From: an uncultured Eubacteriales bacterium
GTDB lineage: Bacteria > Bacillota > Clostridia > Oscillospirales > CAG-272
DNA length: 64,000 nucleotides
Direction: 5' to 3'
NCBI GenBank assembly: GCA_934393265.1
Contig: CAKRQL010000005.1
Span: forward strand, 5,220 to 69,219
The notes beneath the pieces were generated by a model. It made no database searches, was not told where the DNA came from, and saw nothing but the letters and a program-made list of their open reading frames with translations. Positions within the stretch are counted from its first letter, which is position 1. Each line of letters begins with the position of its first letter. Shown one piece after another: positions 52,761 through 60,879 of this stretch. Position numbers and translations under genes: made by a program.

Positions 52761-53162
52761 TCAAATCCCAAAGAACCGCTCAAAGAAGCCCTTTAGTTTT
52801 TCTATGATTCCGCGCTTTTTCTCCGCGCGGTTCCCGCCGCCGAAGCGGGATGTGGGCGGCATCAGTTTGTCAATATCGGTGCCGGTCGTCTTAATCTCCC
52901 CGTCGCGGAAGGCGTTATCGATAAATTTACGTGTCTCGCTCTCGTTAAGCTTTTCGTCGGCAATGATGGCGGACAGCTCTTTTTCCTTTTCCTCTGCCAC
53001 ATAGCCGTGCCATTCGGTCAGCACGTCTTCCACGTCGTTGATGCCGGAAATGAAGGTCTCAATCAATGCCTTTTTACTGCGCAGCTCGGGGCTGGCATCA
53101 ACGGCTTTCTGAATCGTGATCAGAACCTCTTTGTCTGTCCCGTGCGTATAATAGGGTGTTTT
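52761..53162 (-). pseudogene. hsdR: 3' remnant of a type I restriction subunit gene (hsdR)
   Basis: An open frame of 133 codons ends in the C-terminal signature of HsdR: THGTDKEVLITIQKAVDASP, then SGINDVEDVLTEWHGYV, TRKFIDNAFRDGEIKTTG, DKLMPPTSRFGGGNRAEKK and a final helix. The frame is closed by a TGA at 53163-53165, and the helicase and nuclease parts, about 900 residues, are missing. No hsdM or hsdS is present. This is the scar of a lost type I system, replaced or deleted at the edge of the accessory region. The in-frame ATG at 53066 could still give a 101-residue product, but that is unlikely to be functional. Confidence 0.85.
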
Positions 53163-53214
53163 TCAAGTTTTTGTGCCCTCTTTTCGGATAAATTGCGTTT
53201 CTTTTGGGTTTTAT

Positions 53215-53226
53215 GCGAAATTTCGC
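53215..53226. repeat. 12-base palindrome GCGAAATTTCGC
   Basis: A perfect palindrome in the non-coding stretch (53166-53340) between the hsdR remnant and the tRNA promoter. It is possibly a protein-binding site; nothing else was seen there. Confidence 0.4.
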
Positions 53227-53340
53227 GTGAGCACCTGCGGCGGAGCGGTATCACCACCCGACAAAACGCCGAAAATCCACCTTATGTGCATACTAAATCA
53301 AATGTGTGCCATTTTTGTGTCCTTTTTCTGAAAAAAGCCC

Positions 53341-53369
53341 TTGACTTTTTTCTACCGCGGTGATATAAT
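53341..53369 (+). promoter_or_regulatory. Promoter of tRNA-Pro
   Basis: TTGACT (53341-53346), 17-base spacer ending in TGA, TATAAT (53364-53369). Confidence 0.82.
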
Positions 53370-53450
53370 TATGCAGTGAGTTGAGAGCGGGGTTATTTTT
53401 TCGCTTCAACATGTTCAACTGACTTCCTGTAGCTTCCCGAAATGTTGTAT

Positions 53451-53526
53451 CTGGGTGTGGCGCAGTTGGTAGCGCGCTACCTTGGGGTGGTAGAGGCCGC
53501 AAGTTCAAGTCTTGTCACTCAGACCA
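53451..53526 (+). tRNA. tRNA-Pro (anticodon GGG)
   Basis: A full cloverleaf can be drawn. The acceptor arms are CTGGGTG (53451-53457) and CACTCAG (53516-53522), and the D arm has AGTTGGTA. The anticodon stem CTACC/GGTAG encloses loop TTGGGGT with anticodon GGG at 53484-53486. The T arm is GCAAG-TTCAAGT-CTTGT, with discriminator A and an encoded CCA (53524-53526). It decodes CCC/CCU. It lies within the accessory region and is a candidate integration site, but no second copy of its 3' end was found in the window. Confidence 0.95.
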
Positions 53527-53534
53527 AAATTGAG

Positions 53535-53574
53535 AAATCCGAACTTATTCTCCATAGGAGATGGGTTCGGATTT
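53535..53574 (+). terminator. Terminator of tRNA-Pro
   Basis: Arms AAATCCGAAC (53535-53544) and GTTCGGATTT (53565-53574) run directly into further T residues. Confidence 0.9.
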
Positions 53575-53589
53575 TTTGTATTCTTCGAC

Positions 53590-53721
53590 AGCACGGAGCG
53601 TTATGTTCGGAATAAGCGGGGTGAGAGTGCAAATGAGCACTCCGACAAAGAATATACTGAACCGATGTCCGGCGAAAGCATACTACCCGATGATATAAAG
53701 ACGGGCGGTGGCGAGGTGTGA
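53590..53721 (+). other. Open frame without a clear start, possible gene remnant
   Basis: About 43 codons ending at 53721, hydrophilic (SDKEYTEPMSGESILPDD), with no start codon or ribosome site at a sensible place. It lies between the tRNA terminator and tnpV and may be the tail of a gene deleted with the rest of a mobile element. No family is recognised. Confidence 0.25.
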
Positions 53722-53811
53722 AGATAATTCTGCGTCGGCATTGCTCCCGCGCCCCACCGTTGATCCTTTTTCAGTTGTCACACAAAAACAAGAGAACGAA
53801 AGGATATGAAT

Positions 53812-54165
53812 ATGAAAAATGCTATCACATACAAAAACAGGAACGGTTACCTTTATCCCCTGCTGGCACTTTCCGAAACAGAAGAAGCGCCGATCGGCAA
53901 ATACGGGTGGATGTATCTTGACTATCTAAAGAAATATCGGCGAGGTACATATACTTCTCTGCTGACAAGTGGCAATCTTGGTGAAGAACTCTCCAAATTT
54001 GACGCAGAAGTGCGAAATGAAGTTGACCTCATACTTGCCCGGCTTATAGATGAACGAGGCATCACAGAAACTCTGAAAGCCGCGAACCCGCTTCGTTGGG
54101 CGCAGGAAATGAATACCGCAAAGCATGATGCAGAAGAAACTGTATTGCATGATTACCTGAAATAA
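53812..54165 (+). CDS. tnpV: TnpV family transposon-encoded protein
   Basis: The protein of about 117 residues has the TnpV pattern: AITYKNRNGYLYPLLAL, IGKYGWMYLDYLKKYRRGTY, LLTSGNL and a C-terminal RWAQEMNTAKHDAEETVLHDYL. TnpV proteins are carried by clostridial transposons of the Tn4451/Tn5397-like group; their role is not firmly established. The ATG at 53812 has AAAGG eight bases upstream, and the ATG at 53806 is an alternative. No recombinase or relaxase is adjacent, so it looks like a leftover of a larger element. A terminator follows. Confidence 0.82.
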   Translation: MKNAITYKNRNGYLYPLLALSETEEAPIGKYGWMYLDYLKKYRRGTYTSLLTSGNLGEELSKFDAEVRNEVDLILARLIDERGITETLKAANPLRWAQEMNTAKHDAEETVLHDYLK

Positions 54166-54173
54166 TGACAAAA

Positions 54174-54206
54174 GCAGAGGGCGGATATTCTGCCCTCTGC
54201 TCTTTT
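54174..54206 (+). terminator. Terminator after tnpV
   Basis: Arms GCAGAGGGC (54174-54182) and GCCCTCTGC (54192-54200) are followed by TCTTTT. Confidence 0.88.
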
Positions 54207-54229
54207 ATTAGGTATTTGCTCCTTTATGA

Positions 54230-54385
54230 TATGAAACGAAATTGAACTCTGAATCAAAAACGACACTATATGCAGACTTTTCGCTCAAGAAGGTGCCCAT
54301 ATCGGCTCTGTGCGAAGCCTTGAAAATCATTTTCCACTACCGGGACTTTTTCTTTGCCTACGGCGATGGAGATATTTGGGAATGA
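54230..54385 (+). other. Possible gene-tail remnant
   Basis: An open stretch of 51 codons, closed upstream by a stop, ending FHYRDFFFAYGDGDIWE. Composition is protein-like, but there is no start or ribosome site. It is probably the decayed 3' end of an element gene. The family is not recognised. Confidence 0.25.
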
Positions 54386-54415
54386 AAACCAGATACAATA
54401 CGACATCTTTAAGCA

Positions 54416-56107
54416 TTAGATTTCCGGATCATACCCTTGACAATAAACAAGTAATATCAGAAAAAATGCTTCTGCTTCTTGAATGCTGAATTGTGTGGTT
54501 GACGAAAGGCCGCTATGAAAACTACGATTTCGAAAATTCCCGCCTAATTTTCTGCATAAACGGTATTCCAATTGTTGCACCAAAGAGGGATCCAACACTT
54601 CAAGAAGTGCATTTCGAAAATAGTTTTGACGATTCCCTTTCTGCACTAACATGTTATTTATGTTTATAGTGTTGCCGTTGTGGATTGGATAAATATGTTT
54701 TCGATCTTTTATGTAAGATAAGAAACCGTTTTCAAGCTGAGGAATCAGATAGTATAATGCATCGCTAATATTTTTTCGGAGTCCAGAAAGAATCTTCTCG
54801 AATACTACTGCATATCTGTCTTTGGGAACAAACAAATTGTGAGATAGCAGATCACTAATAAAATCAGTAAAGTCTTGATCAATTTTCAGATTATCAATAA
54901 ATGGTCCCAAAGTCAGCTGACAGGAGACGACGGTGTGAAAATTATAAATGTCGGATATAATCCGTTCTTTGGTATCTTCATCTGTCGCAACAGCAGATTC
55001 GTAGTCAATCGTTCCGTTATTATTAAAACTGATATTATTCATCTCGTATCGAGGAGAGCCTTTTCGTTTCTGGTACTCTTTTTCGGCGTTAGCAACTTCA
55101 TATGGCTTGAAGTATTCCAAAAAAGCCAGAAATTGCATTGTCCCATCAGGCAGAGCTTGCATGGTTTCAATCATCTTTTTCTGGTAAGATTCTGCCTTAT
55201 TTGACAGATCATCATCCAACTCAAAGGTCATTGACTTCATGTCCAAAGAACTATATAATTTCTTCTGTTCCTCCTCGCTCATAAACTTCAGGTCTGAAAA
55301 TTGGGGTGATGATTCGCTAAAGTAAGAAGCTGCCCGTTCAAGATAACGATAGCCATGAGGAGAAGTTCGGTTTGCAACTTTTTTCGCTATATCAGCATAA
55401 CGCAATTTCCATTTTTCTTTTTCGTTCGAATCCTTTATATGATGGAACAAGTTATCAATAATATCAAGAGAAATTGGCTCATCAAGGTGTTTATCAATAG
55501 TCATGTTTGCCGCCGAAATTCCTTTTTGTATCAAGGAAGGCGCGAATTTGGGAATGAACTTAGACAAATAAAACACCAACGAAAACTCAACCTCATCGGA
55601 ATAGTCTTTTTGCTCAAGCAAATCTATGACAATACTTTTCATATTTTGCTTTTTCCCGTTTTGGTTAAGCAAATACAAACACCGTTGTAGTGGCGGAATG
55701 AATTCATGCGTTTTTCCGCAATCGACAAGTTCACTGAAATTCTTGTAATATTCCTCGGCTGCCTGAAGCTTTAATTCCTTATCTTCTTTCAAAAATCCGA
55801 CAACATCAAGTATTTTGGCTCTTAATGCATGAGATTCTGTTAAGTCCAATAAAGACAAAGCAGTAGCTAAGTCTTCTTCGGAAAGATCAGAAGGTTGAAT
55901 ACTTCTTTTTTCTTTCAACACCATCATCGGTGAAAAGGGACATGGCTGATATAAATTCGGCTGATATATAAAACTAAAGCGACCTTTGAGAAAATTTATG
56001 GCATCTTCTATGTTCCGAGGCATTGATACTGCCTTTGTGCGATATTTCATCAAGCCCATTGTCAAAATAGCTTTGTTTTCATCGAAATATTGTTCTATTT
56101 TATCCAT
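54416..56107 (-). CDS. DUF4209-like protein with an RNxxxH (HEPN-type) motif
   Basis: The 563-residue protein is mostly helical and strongly AT-rich in codon use compared with its neighbours. The N-terminal two thirds resemble a helical-repeat scaffold. The C-terminal part has LVQQLEYRLCRKLGGNFRNR followed by SFHSG, that is RNxxxH, the pattern described for DUF4209 and compatible with the Rx4-6H active site of HEPN RNases. This makes an RNA-cleaving abortive-defence effector plausible but not proven. The ATG at 56107 has GAGGT six bases upstream. It is 120 bases downstream of the giant restriction-like gene; a weak own promoter (TTGACT near 56159) is possible. Confidence 0.55.
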   Translation of the reverse strand: MDKIEQYFDENKAILTMGLMKYRTKAVSMPRNIEDAINFLKGRFSFIYQPNLYQPCPFSPMMVLKEKRSIQPSDLSEEDLATALSLLDLTESHALRAKILDVVGFLKEDKELKLQAAEEYYKNFSELVDCGKTHEFIPPLQRCLYLLNQNGKKQNMKSIVIDLLEQKDYSDEVEFSLVFYLSKFIPKFAPSLIQKGISAANMTIDKHLDEPISLDIIDNLFHHIKDSNEKEKWKLRYADIAKKVANRTSPHGYRYLERAASYFSESSPQFSDLKFMSEEEQKKLYSSLDMKSMTFELDDDLSNKAESYQKKMIETMQALPDGTMQFLAFLEYFKPYEVANAEKEYQKRKGSPRYEMNNISFNNNGTIDYESAVATDEDTKERIISDIYNFHTVVSCQLTLGPFIDNLKIDQDFTDFISDLLSHNLFVPKDRYAVVFEKILSGLRKNISDALYYLIPQLENGFLSYIKDRKHIYPIHNGNTININNMLVQKGNRQNYFRNALLEVLDPSLVQQLEYRLCRKLGGNFRNRSFHSGLSSTTQFSIQEAEAFFLILLVYCQGYDPEI

Positions 56108-56226
56108 CAATGTACCTCATTTTTATACAACATACTAAAACGAGAAATCTTTTAGTCAACTTGATCTATTTTGCACCTATTTTTATGAGAATATCTTGCG
56201 AAAAAGCTCGTCCCAGCGGACTAAAA

Positions 56227-59200
56227 TTACCCTTTTATCGCCTCCAGCACCCGATCCACGGTCTTGCCGTCCCAGCCGGTGCAGAGCATTTGCTTGGTGA
56301 TGATGGTTTTATAGAGCGGGTTTTGCTCGATGACGCTCCAGAGATGGCGTAGGATGTGGATATAGTCATCAAAGCTATCCTGCACTTTGGCAGCCACGGT
56401 TTTGCGCCACTCCTCGGCGGGTTCTTTGCCGGCGTAAATGTCGTTGAGCTGCTTGCAGAGATAATTGATGGCACCGCCGATACCGGGAAATTCGCTTTCG
56501 TTGGCGTCCGGATTTCTCGGTTCTTCCGCAATCTTTACATGGAGCAACAGATGTTCGAGCAGATTGCAATAGACAAGCCGATTCTTTTTCTGATACTCAA
56601 ACGGATTCCGCGCGGCATACTCGTCATTGCTGAGCATGATTGCCTTATCTTCATCGATATGATGGCAGAAGAGGCCTTCGGCGGTACGGGAAACCAATTT
56701 GTTCTTGATAGTGCATTCTCTGTCGGTGAAATAATCGTGCTTTGCGGCACCGTATTTTTTTAGAAGAAGATCAACAAGCATTTCATATCCATAGCTCAAC
56801 ATTTCTTCTATATGAGATTGACCAACCATTGGACGCATGGTATGCTCTATTAGATCAATTTCCTGCGAATCTAAGCCATATTTTTTGTATAAATCCTCGT
56901 CACAGTGAATCGCCGCATAATCCTCTATTGGCACAAACATGAAGTTTTTTTGTGAAATGTTCATTGACGATAGCGTTTGCCGAAGCAAAAACCGCGGAAA
57001 CTTTAGAGAAATATATCGTACAAAATCATTCGCTTCATTCTCGGTGTTGAAAACTCCCAAAATCATATAAGTAAAGTTACAAATCTGATTTGGTCTTAAA
57101 ATACGAGGTTTTGTTATCGCATTATAACCTTTTGCAGGGTCGATTCCCACTTCGCCATTAGATGGAACTACACGAGCAATATATACTTTCCACAAACCAA
57201 CAATATCCTTGTTTTTTACGATGGCATCTTTGCTTACATATCCAATTCCCTTACTGTGAATCAGTTCTATGCAACGATGTTCCGTCTTAACATCAAATCC
57301 CTTATCTTTTGTCGAAAATCCAAATGGGTCTAACGGATACACCACATCTGATAACATTCTAATGGACATAGTTTTTACCTTATGGATAATGCTAATTGCG
57401 GCATTCGACCTTACAAATATGTTATCAAATTCATTCAGAGTTCTCGACATTCTTGTAACAGTACCACCTATTCTATTTACGACTTCGCAAGAAGCGTTAC
57501 TGTTAGGAGTTCGCAAAAAATAACATACACCCCCGGCTATATCCACTGTTGGAAAACACTCTCTAGAGTTTGGATAATCAACGAGTTTTTTTATCTTTTC
57601 GTCGTTAAGCATTGTAAATCTGAAATCATCTAATCCGATTCCCCCTGAAAACCATCGCGACGGAATTATCATAGAAATGTATTGCACATTTACTTTCTTT
57701 GCCACATCTACAAAAAGATTAAAAATTGGTTTTGCTTGTGCTGCTGCCTTGTTTGAACTTGAATTATTAGCCGTGATTTCTTGATACGGCGGATTCCCGA
57801 CGATTGCATCGAACTTCATTTCTTTCACCTCTTTTCCCCAATAGCTGCCTTTGAGGATCTTCTTTTTGAACTGCTCCGGTTTGCTTTTCAGCATATTGAC
57901 AAGGTCGTCAAAATAGTGGGCATTGACGACCTTATCGTGATAACCGGTCAGCGTGCGTTTTGTGATATATTTTGCCATCGGGGTTTTGCAGATGACATAA
58001 ATATTGTCGCGGAGAACTTCTTCCCACATGGCTTGCAGTTCGGCGGGTTCCCAGTCGTCATCGGTGGTGTCCTCCAGCTTCTGACGGTAAACACTGTAGG
58101 CGACATAGAGCGGATACAAGCCGGTCTTGGAGTTGATCTCCAGAATATGCGTATCCTCGCGGAACACTTCTTTTGTCACATCCCCCTGATCCACAAAGCG
58201 TGGCTCGTCCAGACGGCGTTTTTCTTCCTGCGTGTCGTCCTCAAACTGTTCATTGAAGAAGCACCAACCGCCCAGCGTATCGCTCATATGCATATTGACT
58301 ACACGCCACGGTGTCAGGACAGTTTCCTTATCGGGATTTTTGAAATGGCGGAAGATCTCGGCAATCAGTTTCACGCGTCTTGTAGGCGTTTCTTTGTCCG
58401 CCGCTGCCGCCAGTTTACGAATGCGCTTGCCTGCCGCAATAAACACATCGCGGTCGTAATATTTTGTGAAATCCGCAAACAGCTGCTTGGTCACGTCTTT
58501 GGGCATAAATTCCGCCCATGATGTATCGTCCACCAGTTCCACAAAGCGGTCAATGTCGATATCTTCATCAATCGGCACATTGGCACCGTAAATCATCAGC
58601 GGCATACGGATAGAAATGCCTCGGAGAATATCAATGGCCTTTTTGCGCGCTTCCTTTGCCTGTTTCTTTTTCAGGCGATCCGCGATTTCTTCCGGTGTCA
58701 GCGGTGTTGGAGGTGTGACGGGCTCATCATCACCGTCGTCAATATGGGCGATCTGCTCGTCGGTAAGTCCCTGACCGTTGACAACGACGCTGTCTTTTTT
58801 CTTCTGCGCTTTGGAGGCGCCGATAATATCTTTCAACGCATTGAATTTGGAGGCATCGATATCGTCAAGCTTCAGAAGCTCATCGTTATAAATGGATTCG
58901 TCTTCAAATCCGCTGTTGACGGCTCTCTCGGCGTAAATCTGCTTGACCTGCTCCATCATGGAATTGACGCTGTATTTGGTCATTCTCGATCCGGCAATCG
59001 CAATCACAGGGCAATAGTTCAGGAATTCTGTCATTACCTCACGGCGCTTTTTCTGATTCTTGCCGGGTTTACGGGAGAGATGTACGGTCTCAGTCAGCAC
59101 TTTCAGGGTTCTGTCGGGTGCAAAGTCGAAAACATAGCAATCGGTTTTCTGCTTGCCGTCAATACATCCGGCAGACTGCACACGGAAAATGGTCTGCATA

Positions 59201-60879
59201 TACTGAGAAGCAGCTGTGGAATAGGAGCCGGAAAGCATCAGTACCGCCGTCCACTCCGGAACGGTCACGCCCGTGGTCAGTTTCCCACAGGAAAGCGTGA
59301 TGGAATACTTATTTTCACGGATGGTTTTGCGGACAAGCTCCAGCGCGTCCTTTGCGTGGTCTTCCTCGTAAGTATCGCCCTCTCCGGCGACATTGGCAAT
59401 GCCGAAATGCATAAACACCGGGTGATGGCGGAGCATTTCGCTGAGTGCCTTTGCCTCTTTGACACCGGGCACCATCCACAGCGTATGGCGGAACATATTG
59501 CGGTAGGCATCGGTAGAGAAGGGATAGATGCTGTTCTTGTCCTCTTTTGCCATCAGATCCAGGAAAGAACGGACATCCGCCTCGTGTACGAAATTGCCCT
59601 CAACAGCACCTTGCGGAATCTCACGCTTGCCATGCGGTCCTCTTGACCATACACGGAAGAATTCGCGGAAGTTGAATGCTTTTGTATCGTATTCGTCCGA
59701 GACATATTTTTTCAGTTTTTCGCCGAGATCGTAGGTATAAATATGCATCTGCGGTAGATCGGCATAAGGGTTGTGGTCACCGTAATGCTCCGCGTCCCAC
59801 TCTGCCTTTTTCTTCTGCTCCATGACATAGTCCCAGGTATAGACATTGTCTTCGCCGAACTTATCAAGCAGATTGAACGGCGTGCCGGACAAAGCCAGCA
59901 CTTTGGTGTCCGCTTTGCGCAGTTGTTTTATGACATGATCGCCCAGTTCGGTCTGTGTGCCTTCGTGGGCTTCGTCAACGATGATAAGATCCCAGTTCAG
60001 GTCAAATACCGCGTTGTTTTTATTGAATTTTCCGCCGACACGTTTGGAGCCGCGCAGATCCTGAATCGATGCAAAATAGAGGAAATAGGCGCCGTCTTTA
60101 TCAAGCCGTTTGATTTTCAGATCATTTTCAAGGTCGATCTTCTCATCGTAGGTATAGGCGGAGTCGTTGGTTTTCAGTTCAAAGGAATAATCATGCTCGG
60201 ACGAGCCCGGATAAAAGATTTTTGCAAAGTCCGTGCTCCATCCGTCGCTGACGACCGGACGATGCGTGACAATGATCACGCGGCGATACTGCGAACGGCG
60301 CACGACTTCAAGGGCTGTCAGCGTTTTGCCAAAACGCATTTTGGCATACCACAGCATTTCGTTCTCTTTTTTGAACGCTTTGATGGTCTGTTCGATTGCC
60401 GCCTTCTGCTCATCACGGAAATCTATTCTTGCAACCGTCTGCCCGTCAGAGGTTTTCTCGGTTGCGGAAAGCGCGGACTTGCCCTGCTTTACGGCAAGGA
60501 TCGCGCGAATTGCCACATCTACCGTCGTAGCAAACCATTCCTCGCCCGTTGCACCGTTTGGCTGTACCTTATTGATGCCGGAATTCATCAGAACCTTGTG
60601 GACATCCTTGTCCTTGAAAGTGAATAAATATCCGTCCTTTTTCAGGACAGCCAGCTCGGTATATTCCAACTTAAAGTTCACACTTGCGGTTGCTGTGTAG
60701 CCTTTGATACGGGCAATAGCCGCCTGATTCAGTTCGCGGCAATTCGGTGTCAGGTATTCGGGTTTCGTATCCGTGGTCAGTGTCGCCTCACCGATTTTCA
60801 GAAGCCCCTTATGGGTATCGTAGGGCATGCTGAAAACATATATGAGTTTGTATTTATAGGTGCAATCAAACTTTTCCAT
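56227..60879 (-). CDS. Giant restriction-modification-like protein: GIY-YIG-like, SF2 helicase, N6-adenine methyltransferase, HNH-like
   Basis: The 1550-residue protein reads, in order: a GIY-YIG/T5orf172-like start (KLIYVFSMPY, GLLKIGEATL, ARIKGYTA, residues 11-100); an SF2 helicase with MRFGKT at 181-186, VDEAH at 301-305, SGTPF at 331-335 and the late motifs LTTGVTVPEW and QTIFRVQSAG near 534-571; a charged linker near 690-745; an Eco57I-type methyltransferase with LEINSKTGLYPLY near 913 and NPPY at 1029-1032; a variable region to about 1370; and CHHIDEDKA at 1405 with NLLEHLLLH near 1439-1447, an HNH-like pattern. It would translocate, modify and cut DNA in one chain. GAGAGGAGC precedes the ATG at 60879, which overlaps the upstream gene by 14 bases. 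The region 56.76-57.78 kb is clearly AT-richer than the rest. Confidence 0.8.
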   Translation of the reverse strand: MEKFDCTYKYKLIYVFSMPYDTHKGLLKIGEATLTTDTKPEYLTPNCRELNQAAIARIKGYTATASVNFKLEYTELAVLKKDGYLFTFKDKDVHKVLMNSGINKVQPNGATGEEWFATTVDVAIRAILAVKQGKSALSATEKTSDGQTVARIDFRDEQKAAIEQTIKAFKKENEMLWYAKMRFGKTLTALEVVRRSQYRRVIIVTHRPVVSDGWSTDFAKIFYPGSSEHDYSFELKTNDSAYTYDEKIDLENDLKIKRLDKDGAYFLYFASIQDLRGSKRVGGKFNKNNAVFDLNWDLIIVDEAHEGTQTELGDHVIKQLRKADTKVLALSGTPFNLLDKFGEDNVYTWDYVMEQKKKAEWDAEHYGDHNPYADLPQMHIYTYDLGEKLKKYVSDEYDTKAFNFREFFRVWSRGPHGKREIPQGAVEGNFVHEADVRSFLDLMAKEDKNSIYPFSTDAYRNMFRHTLWMVPGVKEAKALSEMLRHHPVFMHFGIANVAGEGDTYEEDHAKDALELVRKTIRENKYSITLSCGKLTTGVTVPEWTAVLMLSGSYSTAASQYMQTIFRVQSAGCIDGKQKTDCYVFDFAPDRTLKVLTETVHLSRKPGKNQKKRREVMTEFLNYCPVIAIAGSRMTKYSVNSMMEQVKQIYAERAVNSGFEDESIYNDELLKLDDIDASKFNALKDIIGASKAQKKKDSVVVNGQGLTDEQIAHIDDGDDEPVTPPTPLTPEEIADRLKKKQAKEARKKAIDILRGISIRMPLMIYGANVPIDEDIDIDRFVELVDDTSWAEFMPKDVTKQLFADFTKYYDRDVFIAAGKRIRKLAAAADKETPTRRVKLIAEIFRHFKNPDKETVLTPWRVVNMHMSDTLGGWCFFNEQFEDDTQEEKRRLDEPRFVDQGDVTKEVFREDTHILEINSKTGLYPLYVAYSVYRQKLEDTTDDDWEPAELQAMWEEVLRDNIYVICKTPMAKYITKRTLTGYHDKVVNAHYFDDLVNMLKSKPEQFKKKILKGSYWGKEVKEMKFDAIVGNPPYQEITANNSSSNKAAAQAKPIFNLFVDVAKKVNVQYISMIIPSRWFSGGIGLDDFRFTMLNDEKIKKLVDYPNSRECFPTVDIAGGVCYFLRTPNSNASCEVVNRIGGTVTRMSRTLNEFDNIFVRSNAAISIIHKVKTMSIRMLSDVVYPLDPFGFSTKDKGFDVKTEHRCIELIHSKGIGYVSKDAIVKNKDIVGLWKVYIARVVPSNGEVGIDPAKGYNAITKPRILRPNQICNFTYMILGVFNTENEANDFVRYISLKFPRFLLRQTLSSMNISQKNFMFVPIEDYAAIHCDEDLYKKYGLDSQEIDLIEHTMRPMVGQSHIEEMLSYGYEMLVDLLLKKYGAAKHDYFTDRECTIKNKLVSRTAEGLFCHHIDEDKAIMLSNDEYAARNPFEYQKKNRLVYCNLLEHLLLHVKIAEEPRNPDANESEFPGIGGAINYLCKQLNDIYAGKEPAEEWRKTVAAKVQDSFDDYIHILRHLWSVIEQNPLYKTIITKQMLCTGWDGKTVDRVLEAIKG

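Noticed and set aside
53451..53526. tRNA-Pro 3' end as a proven attachment site
   Set aside because: No second copy of the tRNA 3' segment and no integrase gene were found in the window, so only a candidate status is kept.
53718..53921. Short plus-strand frame overlapping tnpV
   Set aside because: It overlaps a recognised tnpV frame, is basic and low in information, and has no ribosome site.
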